Assembly: GCA_964480945.1 (NCBI GenBank) | Contig: CAYZRX010000039.1 | Span: 1-32,314 of the forward strand | Length of the DNA stretch: 32,314 nt | Origin: VGWB01 sp964480945 | GTDB lineage: Bacteria; Bacteroidota; Ignavibacteria; UBA10030 | Reading direction: 5' to 3' | Shown: one piece after another, positions 25,782 through 32,314 of the stretch | How the letters are laid out: each line of letters starts with the position of its first letter | How positions within the stretch are numbered: the first letter of the stretch is position 1 | Notes under the pieces: generated by a model | The model's database searches: none | Told to the model about the DNA's origin: nothing | Seen by the model: the letters and a program-made list of their open reading frames with translations, nothing else | Program-made: the position numbers and the translations under genes

Positions 25782-26991
25782 AGTGCTCGTCCGCTCTCTG
25801 CTCCACGGGGCTTGCGGAGAAGACTTCTTTCGTCGCCTCCGCGGCTGCCTTTATCTCCTCAACCGAATTGTAGAAATGAGGTGAATAGCGCAGCTTCCCC
25901 TCCCTGAGAGAGACCGTGATCCTCCGCTTCGCGAGCGATTCGAATGCCGCTGCCGGGTCAACTCCGTCAGGAGGTTGAATCGTCACGATTCCCGCCCGCT
26001 CCTGAAGCGCGGCGGGGCTGACGATCTTGACGCCTCCAATGCTCTGGAATTCATCGAGGAGGATTTGGGTCAACGCCAGGATGTGAGGCTCGATCAGCTC
26101 GATTCCAAATTCGAGAAGCATAGTCAACGCAGCGAAGTACCCCCACATCCCGGGGATGTTGATGGTTCCTCCTTCAAACCGCCTTGCTGATTCGGCGAGG
26201 GGCTGATCGTAGTCGAAGAAATTCCACGGCGTCTCGACCGCAAGCCAACCGAGATACTTTTGATGGATGCGAGTTTGCAGCTCTTCGGTGAGATAGAGGA
26301 AGCCGATTCCCTGCGGTCCCATTTGCCACTTAGGAGCTCCGGCTGCCAGAGCGTCAATTCTCATCTCCTGAACGTCGAGCCTCATCGCCCCGGCGGCCTG
26401 GATGCCGTCGACGATAAAGAGAATTCCGCGCGACCGGCAGATTTCACCCAGAACCGTGAGCTCGGCTCTGTAGCCGGAGAGGAACTGCACGGCGCTCAGA
26501 GCAAGGAGTCTCGTCCGCGGCCTGAGAGCGTCGTAGATCGCCTCCGGGGTGACTCTGCCGTCGGGACAGTGAATGATGTCGATCTCTACTCCCAGGTTTT
26601 TGAGATGATAGTAGGGATAAACATTGGCGGGAAACTCGAGGTCGTTCAGGAGGATCCGATCGCCCGGTTTCCAGTCGAGCCCGGCGGCGATGATATTGAG
26701 GGCGTCCGAGGTGTTGCCGACGAGAGCGATGCGGTCATGGGATTCGGCATTGACGAGCCGCTGCACGCACCGCTTCGTCTCATCGATCTGGCTGAGATCA
26801 TCGAGCCAGGTCTCGATCTTTCCCGAAGATCGCTCCTGCAGGTGATTCAACGTGGATTCCAGCACGCGCGAGGAAAGCGGGCTGACAGCAGCGTGATTCA
26901 AGTAGATGAAGCCGTTTGACGTGTGCGGGAACAGCTGTCGGATTTGCTGGAGTCGGTCTTCCGGTATAAGCTGAGGGGATAAGGGGTCCAC
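25780..26991 (-). CDS. Class V aminotransferase (cysteine-desulfurase/isopenicillin-N-epimerase-like fold)
   Basis: PLP-dependent fold-type I enzyme of 403 residues. YLNHAAVSPLS at 30-40 is the family N-terminal signature. VGNTSDALNI near 91 contacts PLP phosphate. VDGIQAAG at 194-201 has Asp195 and Gln198, and GAPKWQMGPQGIGFLY has the PLP lysine at Lys221. The three cysteines found lie at about 75, 142 and 185, and none is near 360, where SufS/CsdA carry the catalytic cysteine. A cysteine desulfurase is therefore unlikely; an aminotransferase, lyase or epimerase is more probable. The start is GTG 26991 with no evident Shine-Dalgarno. A good promoter lies at 27033-27061. It heads the leftward transporter operon, though its link to sugar use is unclear. 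Confidence 0.85.
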   Translation of the reverse strand: MDPLSPQLIPEDRLQQIRQLFPHTSNGFIYLNHAAVSPLSSRVLESTLNHLQERSSGKIETWLDDLSQIDETKRCVQRLVNAESHDRIALVGNTSDALNIIAAGLDWKPGDRILLNDLEFPANVYPYYHLKNLGVEIDIIHCPDGRVTPEAIYDALRPRTRLLALSAVQFLSGYRAELTVLGEICRSRGILFIVDGIQAAGAMRLDVQEMRIDALAAGAPKWQMGPQGIGFLYLTEELQTRIHQKYLGWLAVETPWNFFDYDQPLAESARRFEGGTINIPGMWGYFAALTMLLEFGIELIEPHILALTQILLDEFQSIGGVKIVSPAALQERAGIVTIQPPDGVDPAAAFESLAKRRITVSLREGKLRYSPHFYNSVEEIKAAAEATKEVFSASPVEQRADEH

Positions 26992-27032
26992 AGTGATCGC
27001 AGGCCGATTTGGAGAGTGAGATGTGTGAATCG

Positions 27033-27061
27033 ATAGTACTCAAACAGAGAAGGAAAATCAA
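27033..27061 (-). promoter_or_regulatory. Sigma70-like promoter of the aminotransferase-transporter operon
   Basis: On the minus strand TTGATT (27061-27056) and TACTAT (27038-27033) are 17 bases apart. A start near 27026 would leave a leader of about 35 bases before GTG 26991. Confidence 0.55.
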
Positions 27062-27067
27062 GCGATT

Positions 27068-27084
27068 CCCGGCCTTTCGCCGGG
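27068..27084. promoter_or_regulatory. Perfect palindrome CCCGGC-N5-GCCGGG between divergent promoters
   Basis: CCCGGC (27068-27073) and GCCGGG (27079-27084) flank CTTTC. On the plus strand TTGTTTTTG follows, so it looks like a Rho-independent terminator, but no plus-strand gene lies upstream to be terminated. It sits exactly between the -35 boxes of the leftward (27056-27061) and rightward (27085-27090) promoters. A shared operator for both operons is therefore an equally good reading; an end for a short RNA is a third. Confidence 0.45.
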
Positions 27085-27113
27085 TTGTTTTTGCGTAACT
27101 TGTTTCTTAGAAT
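27085..27113 (+). promoter_or_regulatory. Possible promoter of the duplicated-domain gene
   Basis: TTGTTT (27085-27090) and TAGAAT (27108-27113) are separated by 17 bases. The start would be near 27120, giving a 65-base leader that contains the Shine-Dalgarno GGAAGGAG (27171-27178) eight bases before ATG 27187. Both hexamers are moderate matches. Confidence 0.4.
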
Positions 27114-27186
27114 AGGTGCGCTGACGACACACAAGCTGCCGACGCCGCCTACTTTACCCACCACGTCTAGGGAAGGAGACTGACCC

Positions 27187-27954
27187 ATGAATCAGACTTT
27201 TCGCCGTGGGGCGCGGGGTCTTTTCGCCCTCGCGATCGTTCTGCTTCCGATTGCGGGGACATCGAACCAGAACGGGGCAATTGACTTGCCGGGGGAACGT
27301 TTGTCGTCCACCACTGCAGACCAGCAGGAGAAGGTCGACAGCACTGGGCTTATGGCAAACAAGAACGCCATCATCGACCAGCTCAACAACCTCTCGGCGC
27401 AGGTGTATTTGTATCGCGTGAGGCCCAAGGAAATGGGGGGTGGCGAGGGCTCGTACGAGGGTTTCAGCATACCGTCGAAATTGGCGTCGAGCGAGGATGC
27501 ATCCTTCACAGCTGCGGTTCTCGACTCGAACCACGTGCGAATCACGGCACTGTCCGCCAAGGGGTTTGGAACTGTCGACGTTACGGTTAACGAGTTCGGC
27601 GTCTTGGTGGATTGGGCGTTTACAGGCAAGTTCAATGGACCGGAAAAGCCGGGGGCCGCAACCGTTCAGGAGAATAGAGATGCCATCATTAACGATCTGA
27701 ACAACCTGGCTGCGTTTGCCTACCAGTTCCGAATCCGGCCGAAGAGCATGGGGGGAGGGGAGGGATCCTACATGGGCTTCGACCTGCCGCAGAGTTTGAG
27801 GGCCAATGAAAACGCGACGTATTCGATCGGGGGCGTAGCTGCGGATACGGTCAAGTTTATGGCGATATCCACGTATGGGTACGGCGTCGTCACGGTGCAA
27901 ATCGATCAGGATGGGCGGCTGGGTAGTTGGTACTATACTGACAAGTTCAAGTGA
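27187..27954 (+). CDS. Secreted protein of two tandem 92-residue repeats, function unknown
   Basis: Protein of 255 residues. An N-terminal signal sequence (RGLFALAIVLLPIAG, about residues 10-24) is followed by a linker and two copies of one domain at 58-149 and 163-254, joined by 13 residues. The copies align without gaps; a hand count gives about 41 of 92 identical residues. Shared motifs are AII--LNNL at the start, then RPK-MGGGEGSY-GF in the middle, and a beta-rich end with G-L--W--T-KF. The helix-then-beta layout recalls the globular part of type IV pilin-like or secreted proteins, but the pilin cleavage site and hydrophobic N-terminal helix are not convincing here. The function is not recognised. 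A TPR lipoprotein follows 55 bases later. Confidence 0.7.
   Translation: MNQTFRRGARGLFALAIVLLPIAGTSNQNGAIDLPGERLSSTTADQQEKVDSTGLMANKNAIIDQLNNLSAQVYLYRVRPKEMGGGEGSYEGFSIPSKLASSEDASFTAAVLDSNHVRITALSAKGFGTVDVTVNEFGVLVDWAFTGKFNGPEKPGAATVQENRDAIINDLNNLAAFAYQFRIRPKSMGGGEGSYMGFDLPQSLRANENATYSIGGVAADTVKFMAISTYGYGVVTVQIDQDGRLGSWYYTDKFK
27358..27633 (+). repeat. Repeat copy 1 of the 92-residue domain
   Basis: Encodes residues 58-149 of the protein at 27187-27954, starting NKNAIIDQLNNL and ending WAFTGKF. It aligns end to end with copy 2 without a gap. Confidence 0.8.
27673..27948 (+). repeat. Repeat copy 2 of the 92-residue domain
   Basis: Encodes residues 163-254, starting NRDAIINDLNNL and ending WYYTDKF. 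The conserved core PK-MGGGEGSY is identical in layout to copy 1, while the segment around residues 51-60 of the unit has diverged almost fully. Confidence 0.8.
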
Positions 27955-28009
27955 CATGGTGTTGGTAAGTCCCCCGGATGTTCGAAGCGCGTGGGACTTT
28001 CATTGGCGC

Positions 28010-29302
28010 ATGCGATCGACCGTGAAATATCTCGTCACCGTCACACTCCTCCTTGCCGGGTGTGGAGCAACGAATTACCTCTTCTTCTACGATACCGCCG
28101 AACGCTATTACGCCGCCGGCAACTACCGGAAGGCAATCGAGTATTATCTGAAAGCTGCCAGCGAGAGCGAAGATCACCCAGAGGCCTACCACGCCATTGC
28201 GATGTCGTACTATCAGCTGGGCGATATGGAGGACGCGGTCTTCGCCTTCGAAAAGACGCTCGAGAAGGATTCGCTCTACACCAGCGCCTACGAGGTCCTC
28301 GCTTCAATCTACAGCGACTGGGGGAGACCCGATACAGCAATCCTTCTGTGCCAGAAAGCGATCGGGATCGACAGCGAATATGTAAGGGCATACACCACCA
28401 TGGGGATAGCCTTGCTCCGCAGGGGACAGATCAGTAGTGCGGAGCAGACCCTCCAGCATGCGATCGCCCTGGGGAAGAGACTTGGCGCGCAACTTAGGTT
28501 TCGGGATCTTCTTCAAACGGTCGATTACTGGGGCCTTGCCTTCGATCAAGCCGATGCCTACAGCGCGCTGGCGGATGTCTACTCGTCGGTCGGGCGCCAC
28601 GAAGATGCACTTCGGGCTCTCGACAAAGCGATCAGGCTGGCGCCGGACTGGCCGATCCCGTGGCAGAAGAAGGGGGCCGAGTACGATTCACTCAAAAGCT
28701 TTCAGGCCGCCGAGATGGCATACCAACGCTCGGTTGATATTGACCCCAGGGATCCCGAGGGCTATAGGGGGCTTTCGAGAGTCTATCTGGAACTGGGAGA
28801 GCGGGATGCCGCAATTGAGAAGATGCTTGAGGCGGTCCGTGCCGATACGACGGACCCCGGGACATACCTTATGCTGGCCGATCTCTACGAGGCCAAGGGA
28901 GAGTACCGCTGGGCGATGGCGGCATATAGCGGCGCCATGGAATACGCTCCTGATGATACAGCAGGCTACATGCGTGCTGGACATATGTTGTTGAGAATCG
29001 GAGTGTTTGACCGTGCTCTCCCGGTTTTCGAGGAGGCGATTCGTTTGGCGCCGGATTCCCCGGAAGCTTATGAGGGCTTGGGTCAGGCATATCTCGGCAA
29101 GGGAATGAACCCGGAGGCTGAACAGGCATTCAAGAGTGCTATCGAGCTCGACAGTGCGTATGCTGTCCCGTTCCGCAATCTCGGAGATTTGTATTTAGGT
29201 GAAGGAAGGGAAGAGGAGGGACTGAGGTATCTGCGCCGGGCGGCTCTCTTGGGCGACGCTCCATCTCAGGCCTATCTCCGCCACCGAGGGCTCGTGTGGT
29301 GA
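28010..29302 (+). CDS. TPR-repeat lipoprotein
   Basis: Protein of 430 residues. The N-terminus MRSTVKYLVTVTLLLAGCGATN is a lipoprotein signal with the lipobox LAGC (Cys18), so the mature protein would be anchored to a membrane by a lipidated cysteine. About ten or more tetratricopeptide repeats follow, for example YHAIAMSYYQLGDMEDAVFA, YLMLADLYEAKGEYRWAMAA and YEGLGQAYLGKGMNPEAEQA. The frame is open upstream to 27875 inside the previous gene, but ATG 28010 is chosen because it begins exactly at the lipoprotein signal. A protein-interaction or outer-membrane assembly role is possible; no partner can be named. It is probably co-transcribed with the duplicated-domain gene. Confidence 0.85.
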   Translation: MRSTVKYLVTVTLLLAGCGATNYLFFYDTAERYYAAGNYRKAIEYYLKAASESEDHPEAYHAIAMSYYQLGDMEDAVFAFEKTLEKDSLYTSAYEVLASIYSDWGRPDTAILLCQKAIGIDSEYVRAYTTMGIALLRRGQISSAEQTLQHAIALGKRLGAQLRFRDLLQTVDYWGLAFDQADAYSALADVYSSVGRHEDALRALDKAIRLAPDWPIPWQKKGAEYDSLKSFQAAEMAYQRSVDIDPRDPEGYRGLSRVYLELGERDAAIEKMLEAVRADTTDPGTYLMLADLYEAKGEYRWAMAAYSGAMEYAPDDTAGYMRAGHMLLRIGVFDRALPVFEEAIRLAPDSPEAYEGLGQAYLGKGMNPEAEQAFKSAIELDSAYAVPFRNLGDLYLGEGREEEGLRYLRRAALLGDAPSQAYLRHRGLVW

Positions 29303-29381
29303 CGTCGGCGTCGAGATCGTGCAAGATCGAGAACCAGGCCGACCGGCCAGCGTTGGGCTTCGCCAGGAGAGAGGCACTCTC

Positions 29382-29711
29382 GTGAAGACCGACTATCTTC
29401 GGATCGTCGTTCTCGGGTTTCTCCCCCTCCTGGCTCGATTTCTCTTGTACTGGTTTGCGTTTCGCATCCGATCGATCAACATCAAGCTCGTAAGCTGCCT
29501 TGTCATCGCGGGAGTGCCATATTTCTTGTCCATCGTGCCGCTGCCGCTGCCGAGGCCGCTCAGCTTCGTCCTCGTCGTAGGTTTCGTCGCATTTCTCATA
29601 ACAAGATACACGGAGGCCGAACTCTACCCCGATGCGATCTTGATTCCGTTTGTGGTGGAGCTTGTCTCATTGCTCCTGTTGGACTATATTCTCGCACCGA
29701 TGTTCGCATAA
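29382..29711 (+). CDS. Small integral membrane protein, unknown
   Basis: Protein of 109 residues with three to four hydrophobic segments: IVVLGFLPLLARFLLYWFAF, then LVSCLVIAGVPYFLSIVPLP, then LSFVLVVGFVAFLIT, and a last one ending LLLLDYILAPMFA. It contains no known motif. The frame is open to 29319, but GTG 29382 (VKTDYLRI) has a purine-rich AGGAGAGAGG stretch a few bases upstream and gives a normal membrane N-terminus. It lies 79 bases after the TPR lipoprotein on the same strand. The 222-base gap that follows has only a short GGGG/CCCC hairpin (29761-29776) and no gene I can support. Confidence 0.65.
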   Translation: MKTDYLRIVVLGFLPLLARFLLYWFAFRIRSINIKLVSCLVIAGVPYFLSIVPLPLPRPLSFVLVVGFVAFLITRYTEAELYPDAILIPFVVELVSLLLLDYILAPMFA

Positions 29712-29933
29712 GAGTGTCTTGAATGTCGGTCAGAATGTTGCGCGGTCTTCGTGTCCTGTGTGGGGAAAAGCCCCCAGTGCAAACTGTGGTGACATCAACG
29801 GCAGTTCTTCTCGAAATAGGCGACGTCAGTCATCGTGAGTGCGACTTCATTCGCAGAGAGTATCTAACGAGCGGAAAAAGGAAGGAAGTACATCAGACTC
29901 TTTTCGCTATGGTCGACAAAGGAGAAACAAACC

Positions 29934-31505
29934 ATGCTGAGGATTCCGAGTAGCCTCTTCGGCTTCATTCTGATTCTCTTGATCACGCAGCAAATCGCGG
30001 CCTCCCAGGATCTCTCAGGGCTCGCCCAGATCAGATCCGGCCGATCGCGGGCGGTGACTTCCGCCGATCCGAATCCTAACAGCAACGCGGACCGGATCAA
30101 ATACGTCACTCCCGGAGAAACGAAAGTGCTGGCAGACATCAAAGGGCCGGGGACCATTCATCACATCTGGCTTACGTTCAGCGAGGCGCGCCCAAACTGG
30201 CTCGAGGCAGGGGGGTCCGCGCGGCCGGACGAAATCGTCCTCCGAATGTACTGGGATGACAGCAAAGAGCCCGCAGTCGAAGCTCCAATCGGTGACTTCT
30301 TCGGAGCGGGATTTGGTTTGCGCCGCGAGATCAAGTCTATCCCCGTTGAGGTGGAGGGGGGCGATGGCTATAACTGCTACTGGCCCATGCCCTTCCACAA
30401 GCACGCTCTCATCACGGTTACGAATGAGGGCCAGAAGAACGTCCGCAGTTTCTACTATCATATAGACTACAGCGAAGAGGAGAAGCTCCCCGAGAACACC
30501 GCGTATTTCTGTGCTCAGTACCGGAACGAGTTCCCGGAGAAGACGGGTTCCGATTACCTGATTCTCGATGCCGAAGGCGTGGGGCAGTATGTCGGAACGG
30601 TGATGTCGGTTCGGTCGCGCAGCCCGTTCTGGTTCGGCGAAGGGGACGCGAAATTCTACGTCGATGGCGATGAGAAGCCGACGATCCAGGGGACGGGCAC
30701 GGAGGATTATTTCCTCATGGCGTGGGGGTTGAACGAGACGCAGTTTCCGTATTTCGGCTGCACGTACATGAGCAGCGATTTCGAAGACCTGGGCGTCGAG
30801 TACTGTCTCTACCGCTGGCAGATTTCCGATGCGGTCCGCTTCACGAAGTCACTCCGATTTGAAATCGAGCGCAAGGGCTGGATCAGCGAAGACGAGACGG
30901 AGAGCGGGAAGGTGGAAGGACATGTTGAGCGGGAGGATGACATGGCGACGGTGGCCTTCTGGTATCAGGTTGGGCAGCCGAAGCGCTTCACAAAACTTCC
31001 GCCTTTGTCGGAGCGAATTCTTCCCAACCTTGACATCATCATCGAGGGAAAGACGATGCAGCCGACGGCCCGGCATTCTCCGGGTGTGCTGGAGCTGCAA
31101 AAAGGGTATGACTGGACTGGGGATGGCCAGCTCCTCTTCATGCCGGCGAGCGATGAGCCGGTCCTCGAGGTGGATTTCCCGGTTGAGAGGGAAGAGTATC
31201 GCGGCTTGATCCTGCGGTGCACATATGCCAATGACTACGGCATCTACCGGATCTACCTCGACGGAAAGAATGTCCGCCAGCCCCCCGATTACATGGCGGG
31301 GCAGAAACTACAGGACTTCGATTTCTATTCTAACGATCTTGCCGTGAAAGATATCTATCTCGGCAGCTTCAGACTTCCAACGGGGAAGCACACGTTACGG
31401 CTGGAGTGTGTCGGGCATAATCCTCTTTCGAAAGGAAACTACCTCGGTTTCGACTCCGTCAGGCTGCGAGAGCGCTGGCAGAAGAAGCGTAAGGCGTTGC
31501 AGTAG
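29934..31505 (+). CDS. Secreted DUF2961 / GH172-family protein
   Basis: Protein of 523 residues with a signal peptide (LFGFILILLITQQIAAS, cleavage near 24). The DUF2961 domain fills about 30-370, with VTPGETKVLADIKGPGTIHHIW at 58-79 and the family motif QGTGTEDYF at 252-260. GH172 enzymes include difructose-dianhydride I synthase/hydrolase and D-arabinofuranosidases. From memory the founding enzyme uses Glu270 and Glu291; here GEGD Glu236 and GTED Glu257 have the same 21-residue spacing, so the site looks complete. The C-terminal 150 residues form an extra beta domain (LEVDFPVEREEYRGL), perhaps carbohydrate binding. AAAGGAGA lies about ten bases before ATG 29934. It likely acts on external fructo- or arabinofuranosides. 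Confidence 0.85.
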   Translation: MLRIPSSLFGFILILLITQQIAASQDLSGLAQIRSGRSRAVTSADPNPNSNADRIKYVTPGETKVLADIKGPGTIHHIWLTFSEARPNWLEAGGSARPDEIVLRMYWDDSKEPAVEAPIGDFFGAGFGLRREIKSIPVEVEGGDGYNCYWPMPFHKHALITVTNEGQKNVRSFYYHIDYSEEEKLPENTAYFCAQYRNEFPEKTGSDYLILDAEGVGQYVGTVMSVRSRSPFWFGEGDAKFYVDGDEKPTIQGTGTEDYFLMAWGLNETQFPYFGCTYMSSDFEDLGVEYCLYRWQISDAVRFTKSLRFEIERKGWISEDETESGKVEGHVEREDDMATVAFWYQVGQPKRFTKLPPLSERILPNLDIIIEGKTMQPTARHSPGVLELQKGYDWTGDGQLLFMPASDEPVLEVDFPVEREEYRGLILRCTYANDYGIYRIYLDGKNVRQPPDYMAGQKLQDFDFYSNDLAVKDIYLGSFRLPTGKHTLRLECVGHNPLSKGNYLGFDSVRLRERWQKKRKALQ

Positions 31506-31699
31506 ACGGAGGATGATTGCTTGGTCGTTCGCTATGTTGTGAAAAGCGTTGAGAGGTGAGGAGAAGTGAAGAAGACTCGGGGCAAGTCGGTAGGGATTCT
31601 TTGTCTTAGGCCGGAATTCTTGAATCATACGCCGTTTTTTCCCTCAGAGTCCGATTCTGACATTTTGGTGACCGTTGACGTTGGAATGCTTTTTTCCAC

Positions 31700-32197
31700 T
31701 TAACCAGGGTTGACCGTTGCATCCAACGGACTTCTGACCGCCAGCGCACCCTTGTTCAACACATGTGTGTAGATCATCGTTGTTCTGATATCTTCATGTC
31801 CTAGCAAATCCTGCACGGTACGGATATCATAACCATTCTCCATCAGGCGGGTAGCACAGCTGTGCCTGAGTGAATGGCAAGAAGCCGGTTTCGCTAATCC
31901 CGCGCTTTTCACAGCGATCTTCACCGCCTTTTGCAGGACCGATTCATCGATATGATGCCGCCTGATTCTTGTGGAGCCGGGAACAGCCGCCCGCTTCGAT
32001 GCCGGAAACACATACTGCCAGGCCCATTCACGACATGCGTTTCGATATTTCCGTTCAAGAGCATCCGGCAGTGAAGGCTCGCCGTATCCTTCCAGCAGGT
32101 CCTGATTGTGGAGGAGCTTCACCTTCTTGAGGTGGAGCTTCAGCCGTTCTCTTACCACCTGTGGCAGGATAGTTACCCGGTCTATTGCTCCGATGGT
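31700..32197 (-). pseudogene. Integron-integrase-like tyrosine recombinase, N-terminally truncated remnant
   Basis: The frame carries the C-terminal half of a tyrosine recombinase of the integron integrase (IntI) type. Similarity begins at GAIDRVTILP, just downstream of an in-frame TAG (32200-32198); a GTG at 32158 is the only usable start. The IntI-specific insert is present: LLHNQDLLEGYGE, then ALERKYRNACREWAWQYVFPA. Catalytic residues present are HSLRHS (His and Arg), LGH and the tyrosine in TMIYTHV. The N-terminal DNA-binding half and the first catalytic arginine are missing, and further stops occur upstream in frame (for example at 32221-32219). It is therefore almost certainly inactive. 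The recombinase call is firm; integron versus solitary or IS-associated origin is open. Confidence 0.75.
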
Positions 32198-32253
32198 CTA
32201 GTTGCTATATATTTGGATTTAAAGCCCTCCCTCATGTAGAAATGAAAACAGGT

Positions 32254-32305
32254 AACACGGGCGGGGATAGGCCGCCACTAGCCGTGTTGCAACACGGATG
32301 GCGGC
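32254..32305. repeat. Nested inverted and direct repeats at the window edge
   Basis: A perfect 16-base palindrome CCGTGTTGCAACACGG spans 32282-32297, bracketed by GCCGCC (32271-32276) and GGCGGC (32300-32305). An extra AACACGG at 32254-32260 repeats the right arm directly and pairs with CCGTGTT, so two alternative hairpins can form. It lies beyond the broken 5' end of the integrase remnant. It is too short and lacks the paired RYYYAAC/GTTRRRY boxes expected of an attC site. It may be an element end or recombination site. Confidence 0.55.
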
Positions 32306-32314
32306 GGGATAATA

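Noticed and set aside
25780..26991. Cysteine desulfurase (SufS/CsdA) for the class V aminotransferase
   Set aside because: There is no cysteine in the C-terminal region where the persulfide cysteine should be, and no suf or isc genes are nearby.
27875..28009. A 45-residue N-terminal extension of the TPR lipoprotein
   Set aside because: It would overlap the previous gene and bury the lipobox; ATG 28010 starts directly at the lipoprotein signal.
29723..29953. A 76-codon open frame before the GH172 gene
   Set aside because: It overlaps the GH172 signal peptide start out of frame, has no Shine-Dalgarno and no motif.
31620..31640. Terminator after the GH172 gene at the CCGTTTTTT run
   Set aside because: Only a 3-bp CGG/CCG stem precedes the T-run, which is too weak to call.
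32251..32297. attC recombination site of an integron
   Set aside because: The inverted repeats lack paired RYYYAAC/GTTRRRY boxes and the spacing is under 45 bases, shorter than known attC sites.

Overview
The window (about 32.3 kb, GC-rich) is a gene-dense bacterial chromosome segment. It holds 19 intact protein genes, one gene cut by the left edge and one integrase remnant. No rRNA, tRNA or CRISPR array was seen, and no gene-free stretch exceeds 300 bases. The organism is probably an uncultured bacterium of the Bacteroidota/Ignavibacteriota/Chlorobiota (FCB) side of the tree. That is an inference from secreted thrombospondin-type-3-repeat and TPR proteins, a GH172 (DUF2961) enzyme and a duplicated secreted domain. 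Some genes carry strong Shine-Dalgarno sequences (GGGAGGA before the phosphofructokinase), and three or four intergenic regions contain sigma70-like promoters with 17-bp spacers.

Layout. (1) 1-2967, rightward: the end of a CorC/HlyC-type membrane protein overlaps trpC, followed by trpF and trpB. The block stops without trpA. (2) 2971-5630, leftward: a Wzx-like flippase and a GT4 glycosyltransferase, which end 3 bp from trpB. (3) 5773-9709, rightward and divergent from block 2: a second GT4 glycosyltransferase, nadD and glgB, tightly packed. (4) 9757-18646, leftward: an APC amino-acid permease, a secreted TPR protein, a very large secreted multidomain protein with an HEFNH zinc-protease-like motif and calcium-binding repeats, and a debranching-enzyme-like glycosidase with an extra N-terminal domain. 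The last three are joined by start/stop overlaps. (5) 18842-26991, leftward: a class V aminotransferase, a protein fusing a sugar-binding protein to a MalF-type permease, a 6-phosphofructokinase, a MalG-type permease and a GH63/MGH1-like glycosidase, ending in a Rho-independent terminator. This looks like a sugar uptake and catabolism operon with no local ATPase gene. (6) 27187-31505, rightward: a secreted protein made of two 92-residue repeats, a TPR lipoprotein, a small membrane protein and a secreted GH172-family protein. (7) 31700-32314: an N-terminally truncated integron-integrase-like tyrosine recombinase, followed by nested inverted repeats at the window edge.

How it works together. 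Blocks 2-3 suggest surface glycan or exopolysaccharide assembly alongside glycogen synthesis. Blocks 4-6 suggest handling of external polysaccharide: secreted GH172 and multidomain proteins outside, a sugar ABC importer, then intracellular glycosidases feeding phosphofructokinase. The most unusual items are the binding-protein/permease fusion with a phosphofructokinase gene between the transporter halves, the 952-residue HEFNH/TSP3 protein in a translationally coupled operon, the duplicated 92-residue domain, and the perfect palindrome centred between two divergent promoters at 27033-27113. No single locus here matches a recognisable new defence or mobile system.
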